64,000 bases of DNA, from contig NC_088316.1 in assembly GCF_910592395.1 (NCBI RefSeq), positions 64,001-128,000 on the forward strand, given 5' to 3'. The position numbers and the translations under genes were made by a program. The notes under the pieces are model-generated. The model had not been told where the DNA came from, did no database searches, and saw nothing but the letters and a program-made list of their open reading frames with translations. Positions 25,301-37,735 of the stretch are shown piece by piece (the stretch's first letter is position 1; every line of letters begins with the position of its first letter). The DNA comes from Lineus longissimus. Its lineage: Eukaryota > Nemertea > Pilidiophora > Heteronemertea > Lineidae.

Positions 25301-28300
25301 TCCAATTTAAAGCAACTCTACCCGCCTTGGGAACTACTTCAATTCAAGACCTGAAGATTTTCGGTCAGTAATTGACGCGCAAGTCCCCGTCTCCCTTTTA
25401 TAGCGTTAGAAAGATTTTCCGATACCCACTCAGCGTGCGGCGTCTCACTGAAAGTAGTATTATGACTGTTATCGATGTTTTCTTGCTTCTATCAAATTCG
25501 CGACAACTTGTTGGAAACTTGATTACCCCGGCTTCAAGTAGACTCAGCACTTGTACTATTGCACGATGCAGCTTCTTTTCGTCAGTTCACGTACGTTAGA
25601 TTTGCTAATTCGAAAATTTAGCATTGAGCTATAATAGTTGTCATGATTGAGCAGCTGGATCCAGACATCATGCCTATGTTCCAAGTTCGAACCCGCTCGC
25701 GGAATACTTTTCATTTTTTCTTTACACGAAGAAGATCGTCTCTGTGACCTGTCTCGTCAATGAACCTGTTGTTTGTGTAGTCAAGTGAGACCAGTCGCTG
25801 GGTGTCTATCATGTTTCAAGGGCAGTTTGTCGTTTGGTGGTCGGGCGTTTGTGTTTTCTAACTTGGCCGTTAAGGTTTTTATGTATGCATGTCAGCTTTA
25901 ATATTCAAATTGTCACAATCAGCTGACAGATGGCTGTGCTGATTTGAATGAGCAAAAAACCCGAATATGGAATTCTCGCTGCGACGACCACGCCTGAGGA
26001 ACCAGGCCTTAAGGGTTAGTCATAACCGAATGGGACACCTTGTGTTCTCATATTCCCCCATTAAATGTGTACAGGAAGCTTAAATGAGAAAAATCATTTC
26101 CTTTTCATATGAACATCGTGGACATAGGCGTTTCTGCAAATACTGATTGAAACCATTCATCATAGTGCCGAGTTTCCGAATAAAACAAGCCTCTACACTG
26201 AAGAGTGAAATCCGCGGACGCTGACCGGATGAGACGGAATACTTTACAAACAAAGGACAGAGAGACAGATAAAACACAACCAGCCATCACTCTAGCTCTC
26301 TGTTTGCTCATCGACAACACTATTTCCTGTTTGCCAAGTGGTATTAGATTTTTGCGGGTTTTTTTGCATCATGTTTTTATGTCCATATAATTGATTTTCA
26401 AACATTGCCCAATGAGTGTAACTCAAAAGGGTCGATACGTAATCGACAAGGAGTTTATATCCTCGCTGAGTTTCAGAGTTGCTAGAGTCATCAGTTGTCG
26501 ATTGGTTTTAAATTCTCATACTGCATCAACACCAAGTAATCTAGTTTGCTATCCTGTCGTGCTTAAACTAACAAGCCTGTCTGATTCATGTGGTGTTCTC
26601 AGTTGCAGGACTCGTGTTAAAGCAGTAGTATCGGCGTGGCTCTAAGGGACTCTATCAGGCTCAATCATCTAACCTAGCGTGCTCTCTTGGCCACACATTT
26701 TACAGTACTCAATTCCAAAAATCACCTCTGACCTCATACCCAAGATTCTACATGGTCAACAGATTATTTCGTTTTGAAAGTTTGAGAAGTTTTTGGACAA
26801 AGTCAAAATGACTGAGTGCGATAGCTTATGCGGGTCGCACATCACCAAGAGGTTGATGGGTAGTCACACTGTGATAGCCCGGTAGTGTCATAGCTTGACA
26901 TCACCAAGAGGTTGATGGGTAGTCACACTGTGATAGCCCGGTAGTGTCATAGCCAGGAGGATCAAGATTGACATCACCAAGAGGTTGATGGGTAGTCACA
27001 CTGTGATAGCCCGGTAGTGTCATAGCCAGGAGGATCAAGATTGCCGCTTACTATAACCTTTTATCTTTGTTGCCTTGACTCAATGCATTTTCCATGGAGA
27101 GTTAGCCACCTCATTTACAAGCCAGTCACGCCCCAACCTCAGCCCTTTATTACAAATTCATGACTTGCAAACGCTATTGACCTGATACAACAAGATATGG
27201 ACAAGGCTGCAACATGCTACAAAGAGGGGGATACTGCCTAATACGCTGGCAGGATGAGAGAATCCGTGCATCCACATGATTGCAGCAAAGATTCTGGGTG
27301 TAAAAGGGCCAATTCTTCATCGAGCCCAATCGAAACAATAAACCAACATTATCATTTAATAAAAAGAAGCGATCGATCGTGTTTATGCTGATTACAATGT
27401 GTTTTCTCAGGCGAAGAAATGTTATTTTTTCTCATCGATTGAATGATGTAATAAAATCTGTTCGATTTCCATTGGGCCAAATTAGCTTAACCCGAGTGAT
27501 TAAGCTGTCATGGTCATTACCAGAAATAGTTAATTCATGAGCTGACGGAGTCATTCCCCAATGCACAAAATCATCAAATCATAACACGACAAATTTCCAT
27601 TTCAGTACTGTCAACTTCACAAAGCATTTAGTAATTTTTTTACTACAATTGACACATTCTCCCCGCCGGACCAACAGCCTCTAATCCTGGTCACGGCACC
27701 ATGCGTATACTAGTATACAGGACAGTCACACTTGCAGGCGAACACTATGAATGCCAGTTGACAAGTGATTTTATTGGTTTACAATAGTACACAGTCAGAT
27801 TACACGTCCGAAATCCATAACACAACAAATTACCATCTGTCGATTTCATAAAGGAGAGGTGAATTATTGATTTCAATTGATACAGAAGGGAACTAACCCT
27901 TATGGTATTTGCTGACCTGGATGTAAGAGTACAGTGGCTTAGAAACAAAACAAAACGTCACATGTGGTCACAAATGCAAGAGGCCTCCAAGCCTCTATAA
28001 AACCCGCCAGAAAAGTCATAAAAACAGTTTATTGGCTTTTGTAACCAAAGACCGAACATCTTTGATAAATACCATCAGGACATTGGCGCTGCGGTTCCGG
28101 AATCTCGAAACCTTTGGTTTCAGGCACCTGCTTCTAACAGCTTTTTAGATATTACCAGAGTTTATCCTTGGTCGCGATATTGGATACATTCACGTTCCAC
28201 AATTATGGCAGATTTGTTGTAGCAATTCTCCCTCCGATTAACAGCACGTGTCTTGTGAGCGGATAATCAGCCTTTTCAGGTTGATAAATCAAACTGATAT

Positions 28301-31300
28301 ATAAGGGTTCGCCATTGACATGTGTCTTGTGAGCGGATAATCAGCCTTTTCAGGTTGATAAATCAAACTGATATATAAGGGTTCGCCATAGACATGTGTC
28401 TTGTGAGCGGATAATCAGCCTTTTCAGGTTGATAAATCAAACTGATATATAAGGGTTCGCCATAGACATGTGTCTTGTGAGCGGATAATCAGCCTTTTCA
28501 GGTTGATAAATCAAACTGATATATAAGGGTTCGCCATTGACATGTGTCTTGTGAGCGGATAATCAGCCTTTTCAGGTTGATAAATCAAACTGATATATAA
28601 GGGTTCGCCATAGACATGCTCGAAAAATCATTAAAAGACATGTAGACTATTGCTTATTTTTCTTTGATCTTTCGACCAAAGTCATAAAAGTTGCACGGTC
28701 ATCAGTGGTATGGTCTGGTACTATGAACAAACCTATGATCTATGAAGCTCTTGCTTCAAGACATTTATTTCAGATACCTCAAGCGCTTCCCTGTTCTCAG
28801 AGGAATTCCCTTGGGGGTCGCATAAATACGCTAGAGATTTGGAGGTCTCACTCAACATGATAACCAATTGGTCGTTTCCCTGATGGTAACTCTATAATGT
28901 TTTCTTCTGATGCGCCAAGCACCATTCCGAGCGTAGTATCTAACAGCTTCGGACCCCGCAATTATTTGCCTTCTGTCCATGTCCCTTAGGAAAGCATGAA
29001 GGACGTAGTCTGATTGTATACGAGCAGAATATGACATGAACAGCTGAGATAGATCAGCGTGTAAACTGATAATTGCAATCATGCTTTTACCTCAAGCTTG
29101 ACATAACGAACGTATGTAATACATCACTCAAATAAGATACTTTTACTTGAGAGCAAAACAGTTGAATCCTTCTGTCAGCCACCCTGGGGAAAGACTGCTG
29201 ATCCTGCTATTAATAGTTTATTTCACCTGGCACCTTTACTTCTATTTCTCTCAAATTGATACCAGATATCAAATAAAGTTTTCCAGAGCCTGTACGATGC
29301 TGAACTAATGGCGATTATCACGAACACGAATGAAGCAAGCTTCTCCACCACGCCAGCAACAAACCTTATTTCAATTCACGTTACGTACGACTCCACTCCA
29401 ACACAGATTTGATTACACACTGATGTATGTATGGTGCATCCAATTACTGTCGAAAGCAACAAGTGTCTGAAGATGATTTCTTGAGTTGTATGTTTTCTTG
29501 CAATGATAGCGAGGAGCAGGCTTTGATAACACATGAACTGTTCATGAGAAACACCATGCCTAGATTTTGAAGCCTCAAACACTGATGCGAATCAATATGT
29601 TGTACGTGTGGCTGATGAGCCAATAGTTGCAAGTTATTTACAGTACGAATGAGGTAGGCCTATCCCTCTGTAAAGATTAGGCATGAGTTGCTGGGGAAAA
29701 CCTGACATGACCACTTGGTCTAAAAGTAAATATATCGTACTTGGTTGGCCAAACCAAACGCGACATGCTTATGTAAATCAATCAGATATTAACCTACCCA
29801 TATATATTAGTGTCAGACGACTTGATATTGAATCACATGAAGCTTTTCAACGTTGATCGCGAGGCCTGGCCATTGACCGATGTGAGCATACACTAATGGT
29901 CCATAAAACCTGGGGTTTATCATATACTGCACGAAGTTATATATATTGAGACTTTGAATTCAATACGCCTCCACTTGAGTCTAAAGTTTAAGTTATGATA
30001 TTACAACAAAATCCGAGATTTATTAAATTCTATTATGCAAAAGTTAGTTAATTTGGTGAAATGTCCTAGTACGATATACCAACGTTATCAGGCATAGAAA
30101 TGGGATACCATTCTGTATGCACAATCTGCAATGACACAGTGATTTAGACATAAATATGATATAAGGCACGCTTCAGCGATCTATGACTTTCCCAGATAAA
30201 CCCGAATTATTGCAGTATTGGCATTTAGAGGCTAAGAAAAAGTAATGCGGCATTTTCGTGATTGATTTCGAAACATAGCATGACTTGTGAGTAGGTTCTT
30301 CATGCAGTAATCAAATGCATGCGCTCTCGGGGCAACTGCATACCATATTTATCGACGAGAGTTCTTTATTTGTTTTGGCATGTTTGTCTGGCTCTTGCTG
30401 GTGAACAACATCAGTCTTATGAGCACTGAAAATTTTTTTACGAATAGAAGTTCTGTTCGGGCGAATAACGAGGATTGTATTGGCATGTAGCATCGATCGT
30501 GAAACGAGCAAAGTCCCGCAGATTTAGTTATTAGGACACTATCTGCCAAATACGTAACGACTTGTGTGGGGTTCTCAACCTCTTTTGACAATCCAAACAT
30601 TGTAAATTTCAGACTGCCTACTTAATGACAAAGCCTGTGCCAATAGTTAGACACCGACTAAATGGTCGCATCAATAATGTATAGGTAACTGGTTCCGAAA
30701 AGAATATTCTTGTAATAGTGTTCACTCCTTTTATAAATATTGCAATAGCCATTACTATATAACAATTCAAACACGAGATGGAGGAACTTTGCCAAGCTGT
30801 AGCTCGAAATGGCAACTAGCCGCATCGCACAGTAGCGAATCGAATCCTATCAACCAGTATTTGGACAGAATCGCCCCACGCGGGCTGTCACTTCTGAGTT
30901 CAATGGGAATTATAAAGTGTAATGATTTTGTGTTGATGACAAGTCATTTGGACTTAACGTGTTACTTTATCATAAAAACCTCCAGGTATTTTTCATTTTC
31001 CCGTAAAACCTCGACAGAGTTTGTTGGTCAACAAAAACTCTGTATAGAGGATTTCGAAAACACGTTTTTTAAGGGGCTAATAATCTTTTATAATGTGTAT
31101 CGGCTACTTCGAATCACTATCCCGAAGCCAATTACGTTGTTTATCTACCATAGATGAGAATACCTTATGAAATTTTTCCCGAGGAGTCTAAGTTCCAAGC
31201 GGCGGCATTTTGCGACGACGACAACCATTGATCTGTTCGCTTAATATACGATTAATTATCAATAATTAGGCTACTATGATAAATACCAGCATTAGTATGG

Positions 31301-34300
31301 CATAAATACCACTGTAGGCTAGCCCTGTGACAGCATCCCATGTAATAATGCATGACTTTCAATAAAACGCTGCATAAACCATGAGCGATAGCAGTATACT
31401 CTGAGTGCCTCTCGTGTGCCGGGCTGCGGTAGGAGATCCCGATCGCCCACAAAACTGTTCATTCAATGCGATCGGAGATCACTTCAAGATACATGTAGAT
31501 TCATTCTTCCTGTCAGCTACTCAGGTACAGTATCTGTATGTTGAAACAGCTGAGGTCGTCTCATGTATTTTCCATAAAATGAATGACAGTAATTTTATGA
31601 AATACACATCTAATAAGTGCTCTTATTTTGAACTCATGTATTTTGGATAAAAACAAAATTACAAATTGATGTTAGGCCACGAATTTTACAAGCTACATTA
31701 AGCTCCGATCATAATTTGAATTGAAAATTGTTCAAAACTCAATAATGGTATTGGACTCGTCTCTTGGCTCACACGGTTCCTTTTAGAAGCTGAATCGGAT
31801 CCTACAGGCAAGAATCTCACAGCTCCCGTAAATCGCAACCCAGCCGCCGAATCTTGCTGAATAATCCTTGTCTGTGACACTATTTGCACTAATGAGTTGA
31901 TTATCTATTAACTAAGTCAATTGCACCTTAGGCAACATGTAAACATTGAGAACAAGAATACTATAATCATCATGACAAACTACCAAAGAAATGATTATTC
32001 GCCCCTTAATCACTAGCAGGGTCACATTCACCAGATAAGAAGGAAACTGATTACACTTAAGTTGCGAACATAAACACATTTGATGTAAATAACTATGACA
32101 ATTGTCTATGAAATTTGATGAACATTTCGTATTGAACAAAGGAACTTGGTTACGGCGATTATTTGTTATCTTTTCTAATATTTTCCTTAATAAGCGACAT
32201 GTGATTGCTCATGCCCTGGCATAGGTAGGGTCGACTGTGGGTTAGCCTGTTATTAATATGTACAGATAGTCGTGGTCTGTTTTATACCAATGTAATGAGT
32301 TATCGGTCATCAATATGTCCACCATGTCGAGAGAATAACGAGGATTCGGAGACAGGAAATGTCGACCAATTGTTATGACCATGTCCAGGATATTGGCTGG
32401 ACAGGGAGACGGCTACATACATGTATCAAACAGTTCGAGGGAAGAGGAATACTGAGTAAGAGACGATACTCTCAGTCATGAGCTGGCCTGGCCTTGCGTG
32501 GCAGGTGCTAGTAGCCAAGACATGTTTCCCAGCTGATGATTAAGTCTACGTTTTATATCACCTCTCCCTGTCTGGCTGATGTAAAGCAATTGTAGTTTCG
32601 TAACAGACTCAACCACCGGGTGTTCTGCCATTATCAGACTTATCGAAAAGATTTCGATTGGAACTTAAATGTAGAAAAGATTGGAAACCGAGATTATTCG
32701 ATTCCGTAACCATCTGCGGTTCATAACCGGACAGACCAGTACCCGAGCTGTTTCTGGCCAACAATGCAATTTGCATACGGTTTCCTTTGCACTTTATCGC
32801 CCCAACCCGCAAGTAAATGAAAATCTCCTGGCAATATGTTACGTATCTATTGCAAATTCAATCGTATTACTTAAATGCTCAAGAGTTCCCTTTAGGTAGA
32901 CCAGGAGGAATTTCGTTACCACCCGTGGCCCCAGACCATACAATCCTGTTTCTTGCCTCAGTCTTATCCAATATTCATACATGCACTTTCCTTCTAATTT
33001 ATCACCAGGCAGGGAGAGGAGATATAAAACTAGACTTAATCAGGTGAAAAATAGGCCTGGGGTATAAGCACCTGCTACTCAAGCCCAAAGAACGAAATCA
33101 AAATTCTTATACCCAGCTGTGATACAAAATATTTACCAATATCGAGAAGTAGACTCTGAGATTGACTTTTCATATTGATTGGATTGTTCAAGTCAAAGCC
33201 CTTCCGCTCGAGATAACATAGTATTGCCGGTATTGCTGAACCTTTGGGTTCAGTGTAAGGTCTGTCGTAAGTTTTTACGTTTCCTCTGGCTAGCTTTTAT
33301 CATAAGATTTTTGGCAATAAAAACAGCAGATTTTTGAAAACTTAAGAATCGGTTCTCGGCTTGAGACGTGGAATAGATTATTATTAGGCAATTGAGTACT
33401 GAGGCTAAAAGTTCAAGAAATACAACAGAGCATGTTACTTGTGCAAATGAGAAATCACCTTCTATCAGTTGTTGGCATTTAAACGCCTTCTCTATAAAAG
33501 AAGTGTAGCTATGAAAAGCCGAGGTATAGATGAGAGTCGTATACGGAAAAGCCTCAAAAGATAAAAATGCGGAGAACCGTATCTGTCATTTCCGTACTCC
33601 TTTTCAGACAACAACCCTGGAATTAATTGACTATCATTTGATTTTGGATAAAAAAACCAGCCAACATGAACCACACATTTTCCTTGCCTAATTTTTTTTC
33701 TCGAAAAGTAGGTGATTTCAAAGATTGTGATGAGCCGCAGCTTGAACTGCTATAAACCCTCCCAAAGATATCAGAATTAATGACTGAATATTGATTTTGC
33801 AAAACAAATCATGGGAGTACTTTCCATTCTAGAATACCGTGGTATTTTCAATTATTATTTCAAAAGGAAAACCCATGAGCCTCGTTCAGTTGTGAGTGAA
33901 AAGGGTCTCGATAACTAAACCAAGACCCCCAGACCCTCTTGGGTTATGAAAGATATCATGCAATACTTAAGAGGCATTTTGAAATTGGAATTTAACCCTC
34001 GGCGTCGGGTATGTTGAAATACCAAAACCCTCCCGGATGTCACGAAAATTTCATCAAAACCCTCGCCTTCGGTGCGGGATTCCCCTACCCTGATACTTTT
34101 GGCAACTCAACACAGGCCCTCCGCCTCGGGCTCAGTTCCTTTCACCACGCATTCAAGAGGTTATCCATACTCTCACCTCATTTAATTATCATACCTTTCT
34201 GCACATCGCGTGAGAATTTGACAAGTCATTGATTTGAGAGACATCATAGAGGCTCTTCAGAAAACTATTAGATTGATTGGCGAGCTGCGTGCAAAACTAC

Positions 34301-34925
34301 AAGTGTTTATATATTGTTTCCATTTGAAAGCAACTTCGTTAGGAAGCGAGTGGTTGGGGTAAGGTTCTGTTATAAATATCAATAGAGAGTGTAAGATATC
34401 TGTCTCTGACTACATTTACTTTGTGATTGAAATTTCCTGAAGTTATCAGCGAGTTTTGATCGCGGTAGAAATCGCCAAATGTTTGTAAACTTAAATACAG
34501 TTAGGGTGTTTGTATATATATGTATGAAATACATTATATCAGCATTTGTCAATGTTGTAGGCCGAAAAAGTTTCCTTTCCGACAATGAGCATAACCTTTT
34601 GACAACTTATCATTTGCGATGAGGGAGAGGTATGATTTTGAAAATGTGCACGCCTGCTGGTCACGGTTTGACACTTCTATTGTTGCAATTGAAGTGCTTA
34701 GTATCCGCCGTTTACTTTTGACAAAGTTCAGTAGAAAAACACTTAAATCTTTTTGGAAGCATCGACAGAGATTTTCCTCTTGAAAAAAGGCTACAGGCTA
34801 TTCATGTAGTTAACTTCTTTGTAATATAAAAGTACGATTTGACTTGCTTACCTTATATCCATGATGAGGAGCAGAGCATATATCCCTGAAATAACATTAA
34901 TCCATATCCTGACACCCGGGAACAT
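10272..34925 (-). CDS. Cys-loop ligand-gated channel, GABA-A/GRD-like, 5' part (three exons)
   Basis: Subunit of a pentameric neurotransmitter-gated, probably chloride, channel; only the N-terminal part is seen. Coding exons on the minus strand are 34925-34852, 18065-17935 and 10339-10272. They join with matching phases (2, 1, 0) into 91 residues: a signal peptide (about 1-22), a variable segment, the ligand-domain helix motif LLDGYDQMLRPGFGG, and the first strands with KTDIN and IRSMGPIDE. This order is characteristic of GABA-A, GRD-like and glycine receptor subunits. The last exon is 68 nt, the size of the equivalent exon in vertebrate GABA-A subunit genes. Introns are 16,786 and 7,595 bp, and the remaining exons (Cys-loop, TM1-4) were not found in the window. 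The IRSMGPI motif leans towards insect GRD-like or alpha-type subunits, but the exact class is uncertain. Confidence 0.85.
10340..15279. other. Cys-loop receptor intron 2, left part
   Basis: Part of the 7.6-kb intron between the exons at 10339 and 17935. AT-rich unique sequence with no recognised exon, RNA gene or mobile element. Small open frames (for example 10434-10724 plus and 11497-11754 plus) have no recognisable content. Confidence 0.5.
15281..16424. repeat. Minisatellite, 44-bp unit x26
   Basis: The unit begins CACGCTGGTAAATCGTTCTC and ends with ACCGATGACAGATGAA. The 25 unit steps between 15281 and 16381 total exactly 1,100 bp, so there are no net indels. Copies differ by a few substitutions, notably CGTTC versus CATTC and CAATCACC versus CACTCACC. 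It lies in the 7.6-kb intron of the Cys-loop receptor gene. The right edge reads CATTCATCGGTCAT, an inverted partial copy of the unit's ACCGATGA. Confidence 0.97.
16425..17934. other. Cys-loop receptor intron 2, right part
   Basis: AT-rich unique sequence between the 44-bp array and exon 2. I see no coding or RNA feature. Confidence 0.45.
17935..18065 (-). CDS. Cys-loop receptor exon 2 (N-terminal helix)
   Basis: 131 nt, preceded on the minus strand by acceptor CTTTTGCTTTCAG and followed by donor GAG|GTAGGT. It encodes a segment ending ILDTLLDGYDQMLRPGFGG. This matches the conserved first helix and loop of GABA-A/glycine-type subunits, in the pattern LL.GYD..LRPGFGG. There is a possible N-glycosylation site NIS upstream of it. 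The exon ends in phase 1, matching the 68-bp exon at 10339. Confidence 0.9.
18066..20307. other. Cys-loop receptor intron 1, distal part
   Basis: Start of the 16.8-kb first intron read from its 3' end. A partly repeated segment around TCTTGTTTAATCAAG occurs near 18570 and again near 18690. No coding feature is recognised. Confidence 0.4.
20308..20716. repeat. Minisatellite, 71/61-bp unit x6
   Basis: Six copies begin ACCGATCTGTACTCGGTGGT and contain GATATCTGATAGCTG, then ACAAACATGGCCGCC. Four copies are 71 bp and two are 61 bp. The short ones lack a CCCCAGATGG block. ACCGA and TCGGT at the unit start form a small stem. The 83-138 codon open frames across it on both strands are repeat artefacts. 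Confidence 0.95.
20717..22056. other. Intronic unique sequence
   Basis: No gene or repeat recognised between the 71-bp array and the dispersed repeat at 22057. Confidence 0.4.
22057..22540. repeat. Dispersed repeat: hairpin head plus three degenerate AT-rich units
   Basis: The left part carries inverted words CCCGGTAACACGACCA (about 22062) and TGGTCGCGTTACCGGG (about 22095), a near-perfect hairpin. It is followed by three diverged copies of TTTTGAAAAATTTTCAAAGT...TTTTGGGACTGATGAT at about 22200, 22340 and 22460. An inverted copy of the AT-rich unit lies at about 24778-24870. Together they look like a non-autonomous interspersed element. The class is unknown. Confidence 0.75.
22541..24459. 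other. Intronic unique sequence
   Basis: A short G tract (about 22937-22947) and AT-rich sequence. No recognised gene. Confidence 0.4.
24461..24746. repeat. Tandem duplication, about 159-bp unit x2
   Basis: A segment beginning TTTAAGCGAGGCAAGACAGG occurs at 24461 and again at 24620. Inside and between the copies, ACTCTACTGAGAGGACCCTC occurs three times. The two copies differ at very few positions (for example CCTGATGGG versus CCAGATGGG). Confidence 0.9.
24778..24870. repeat. Inverted copy of the 22.2-22.5 kb dispersed repeat
   Basis: Reads as the reverse complement of the AT-rich unit at about 22315-22405. Shared words include ATCAGTCCCAAAACT, TTTTGACTTTGAAAAT and TTCTTCTAACCC. It shows that the unit is dispersed in both orientations, not just a local tandem repeat. 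Confidence 0.85.
24871..26838. other. Intronic unique sequence with a possible tRNA-like remnant
   Basis: Around 25640-25715 there is a B-box-like AGTTCGAACCC followed by GCTCGCGG, reminiscent of a tRNA-derived SINE. The 5' half does not fold convincingly. Nothing else is recognised. Confidence 0.35.
26839..27043. repeat. Minisatellite, 59/73-bp unit x3
   Basis: Copies start at 26839, 26898 and 26971 with ACATCACCAAGAGGTTGATG. The first lacks the block CAGGAGGATCAAGA present in the other two, so copies differ by one internal indel. Confidence 0.92.
27044..28247. other. Intronic unique sequence
   Basis: No gene, RNA or repeat recognised. Confidence 0.4.
28248..28618. repeat. Minisatellite, 74-bp unit x5
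   Basis: Five copies start at 28248, 28322, 28396, 28470 and 28544 with GTGTCTTGTGAGCGGATAAT and end near GGGTTCGCCATTGACAT. They are almost identical; the main variation is CCATTGACAT versus CCATAGACAT. The array sits in the first intron of the Cys-loop receptor gene. Confidence 0.96.
28619..34851. other. Cys-loop receptor intron 1, proximal part
   Basis: About 6 kb of AT-rich sequence next to the signal-peptide exon. Around 33990-34140 a GC-richer patch contains CTCGCCTTCGGTGCGGG and CCTCCGCCTCGGG and looks like a dispersed repeat remnant. No exon is recognised. Confidence 0.4.
34852..34925 (-). CDS. Cys-loop receptor exon 1 (start codon and signal peptide)
   Basis: The minus strand reads ATG at 34925 (A at -3), then 24 codons and two bases, then a consensus donor AG|GTAAGC. 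The residues are mostly hydrophobic (SGIYALLLI), as expected of a signal peptide. The two leftover bases AG pair with the single leading A of the exon at 18065 to give arginine. The exon was chosen because of this phase match, the strong donor and the signal-like content. An alternative upstream non-coding exon cannot be excluded. Confidence 0.7.
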
Positions 34926-37735
34926 TGTTTGTAACTTCCACTCCTACACAACAACTTTATCCGTGACACAAATAAATCCGAGAGAAATCAGCTAATCCAT
35001 GAAAATACTCCAGCGTCCGCGCGTCATGTAACCAAACACCAACTAGAAAAGTAAGAATAACACTCAGTTAGTATTTTATAACCTCCCGATATTACACGAT
35101 AACTCCGATTACATAACTCGTCAACTCGTTAGGCCGGTTGCCAGACCACATTCCGTGTTTTATGAAGCAGCGAAAACCACGGCTGCAAAGGAATTCGTCC
35201 ATTCTGTTCGCAGACGAAACGTTTACAACATTTGATATGATGTAGATATCATCACGCGGTATAAAGCCAAGCGTTTAAGCGAATTATTGCATCAAACGGT
35301 GGATATGCTGCTTTGTTGTCCGGTGCCATCGAGCCGACTTATGGCTTTGCTGGCGGCGGAGGCCGTGGCGTATGATATTCTTCCGAGCACGGTCGATGAG
35401 AATCACCAAGAGCTTTGTTGGCGAAATGACAACAGAATCTGGGCGATAATGTTGGTGGGCTCACTGATCCTTTAATTGATATTTTACAAACACTGAAAAA
35501 AGAGGAAAGTATTGTTGAAAACAACAACTTTCCATCTTATGAAAAAATGCTGATCACCAAATCCGTGACGGCAGATCAGAGCATAAATAAAACATAAACA
35601 AGAACCGCGTAGACATTCTTCCGAACACGTTGCTCCTGTCAATGGTAATGGTAACTGCTGTCGTTAATAATCAATCAATTCAGCAACATCGACGGCCTTG
35701 TGCATTGACAGCACTATAAATTCCCAACCGATACTGATTCTATTAGCAAGTTGTTGGCCACGTAGTCTTTATATTAACATGTCGTACAGTTTGCTTCGTT
35801 TTCGCTAGTCTGTAAAGCTGGAACAAGTTACCCTTCATGGAAGGAGAACATTACTGAACAAATGTTCATTCTTGCATTTGAAACATTTGCTCTTGCCGTT
35901 TGGGCCTGTCGATCGATGCTATCAACATTTGCCCTGGTAACCCTTTGACAATAGAACAATGGGAGTTTAGGGCGAGGTGTAGTCTTTGTTTTAAGACAAA
36001 GGGGCATATATGGGGCTGGGCCGGAATTCTTTTAACTGCGAGGTGAGGGGAAAACGTGGTTAAACTTCAAACGGCATTCGATCATAGCTTTAACTGCTGC
36101 ACACAGAAGACCTGCCAAATCTCTAAAATCAGATTTTTGGGTGATGTCATCATGTCTCCAGATCTAATCTATGGTCATAGCAGCTGGACTGTCCGATTTG
36201 AGTCAACAATGGCACATAGACTTCGCTGTTTCGAGGACACTGTTGCAAAATATAAAATAAATCACGTGACGTCAATTTATCATGTGACATAAAGAGACAG
36301 CTGGTCCAAATCGTTTTAATCACGAGGCAAACATATGATTATTTTAGAGTAGCATGTCATCTGTGGTGAGGGCCCAATTGATTTCTGTCCTAAGTAGATA
36401 ACCCACGATCACATGGTTGATAAATGAGACCAAGTTTACTGCGCCAGGGGTCATGAATAACACACAGTCCGGGCTTGTTGGGGCAGAACACGCTGGACAT
36501 TTATCTTGTATTGGACACAAATCTGTTACGACCACATTTTATTAATATGTGGTATAGACGACAAAAATGATAAATGCGGCTGGGAATCTGAGGCTACATT
36601 CCCCATGTTCGTATCACGTCGCTACGAATTGGCGGTTCAGAATGAACATTTTTCTGATATTCATCAGTCTGCAACCAAATTACTAATATTAATCCGCAAA
36701 TATACAAAGATCGTTTTGCAGAACTATGTCTAGATTGCCCATTTTATTGGAGATGAAACCTTTCTTCAACTCCCCGTCAACGCTGCACATCCAGCAAAAC
36801 ATCCGTCGTCCATGGGCAACGCGGCCTAGTACAAGTTTAGTGTGAAAAAAGGGTCAACCACAAACGTCGAAGTTGAAGAAACGAATTGTTATATATCACA
36901 AAATAGCTTTTTGCATGTTGAAGTAACTTTTGCAAAACGGGACGACGGCACACATCTACAGTGACCAACATAATTAGACAAGCGCTTTTTTCTCCTTATC
37001 CGATGCAACTTATAAAAATACTTCCAGTTTAAGTTATAGCGGCACTTTCCTTTACCGGATTATTAATTAACGCCCTGTACATTAACGCATGACGTAATTC
37101 ATCATGACATTCTCTCCCCGGGTATTTCTTTGATACTAATTAATTTCCACCAATTTTCAACTAGTGTCGGTTCAATGAGATGACACGAAATGCGAGACAC
37201 AAACATCTCAGTCTTAAATAGTGCAGTTATTGAGAATGACAGTACGGGAAATTTAAAACATTCAATGAGATCATTGAATATCTTGAACGAAAAAAAGAAA
37301 GATATATTTCACTGAATCAGTATGTTTCAGTTACTCCTTGGATCCGGGATAAGTGCAGGGAGCGCAGTATTGCACATGACTATCATTCGTTCTTTACAAA
37401 GAATCTTTTTATTCTATCCAATATCCCAAATCTCACAAGCGTCTTTCTAAACATTTCAAGTCGCAGTCTATGAGCATGCTGTTGTAAGAGGAAAGCATAA
37501 CAAAACATGAGATCCATGTTCTGATAACGAAGGTAGTACCTTGAAGAATTGTAACTAACTTTCGAGATATGCAGTCATTTCAGTCGATGCATTTCGTTTC
37601 TGTTAAGAAAAGTTGTGAAAATGATTAGTCGGATATGTTACACTACACGAAACACCAAAGTGAACCAATTGGCAGCCATTGATTTCACTTTAAATCTTCA
37701 TCACCTTGTCAATGTGGGAACCGGATCCCTCACGC
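34926..37735. other. 5' flank of the Cys-loop receptor gene
   Basis: Immediately upstream, on the minus strand, of the signal-peptide exon. It must hold that gene's 5' UTR and promoter unless further non-coding exons lie beyond. I see no clear TATA box. A GC-richer patch at about 35290-35400 is a possible promoter-proximal segment. No other gene recognised. Confidence 0.4.

Noticed and set aside
25640-25715. tRNA gene suggested by AGTTCGAACCC
   Set aside because: Only the T-arm side is convincing; no clover leaf or A box could be drawn. Noted only as a possible tRNA-derived remnant.
28248-28618. TTGTGAGCGGATAA in the 74-bp repeat, identical to the core of the E. coli lac operator
   Set aside because: The surrounding bases do not continue the operator, the context is a eukaryotic intronic minisatellite, and a 14-base chance match copied by tandem repetition explains it.
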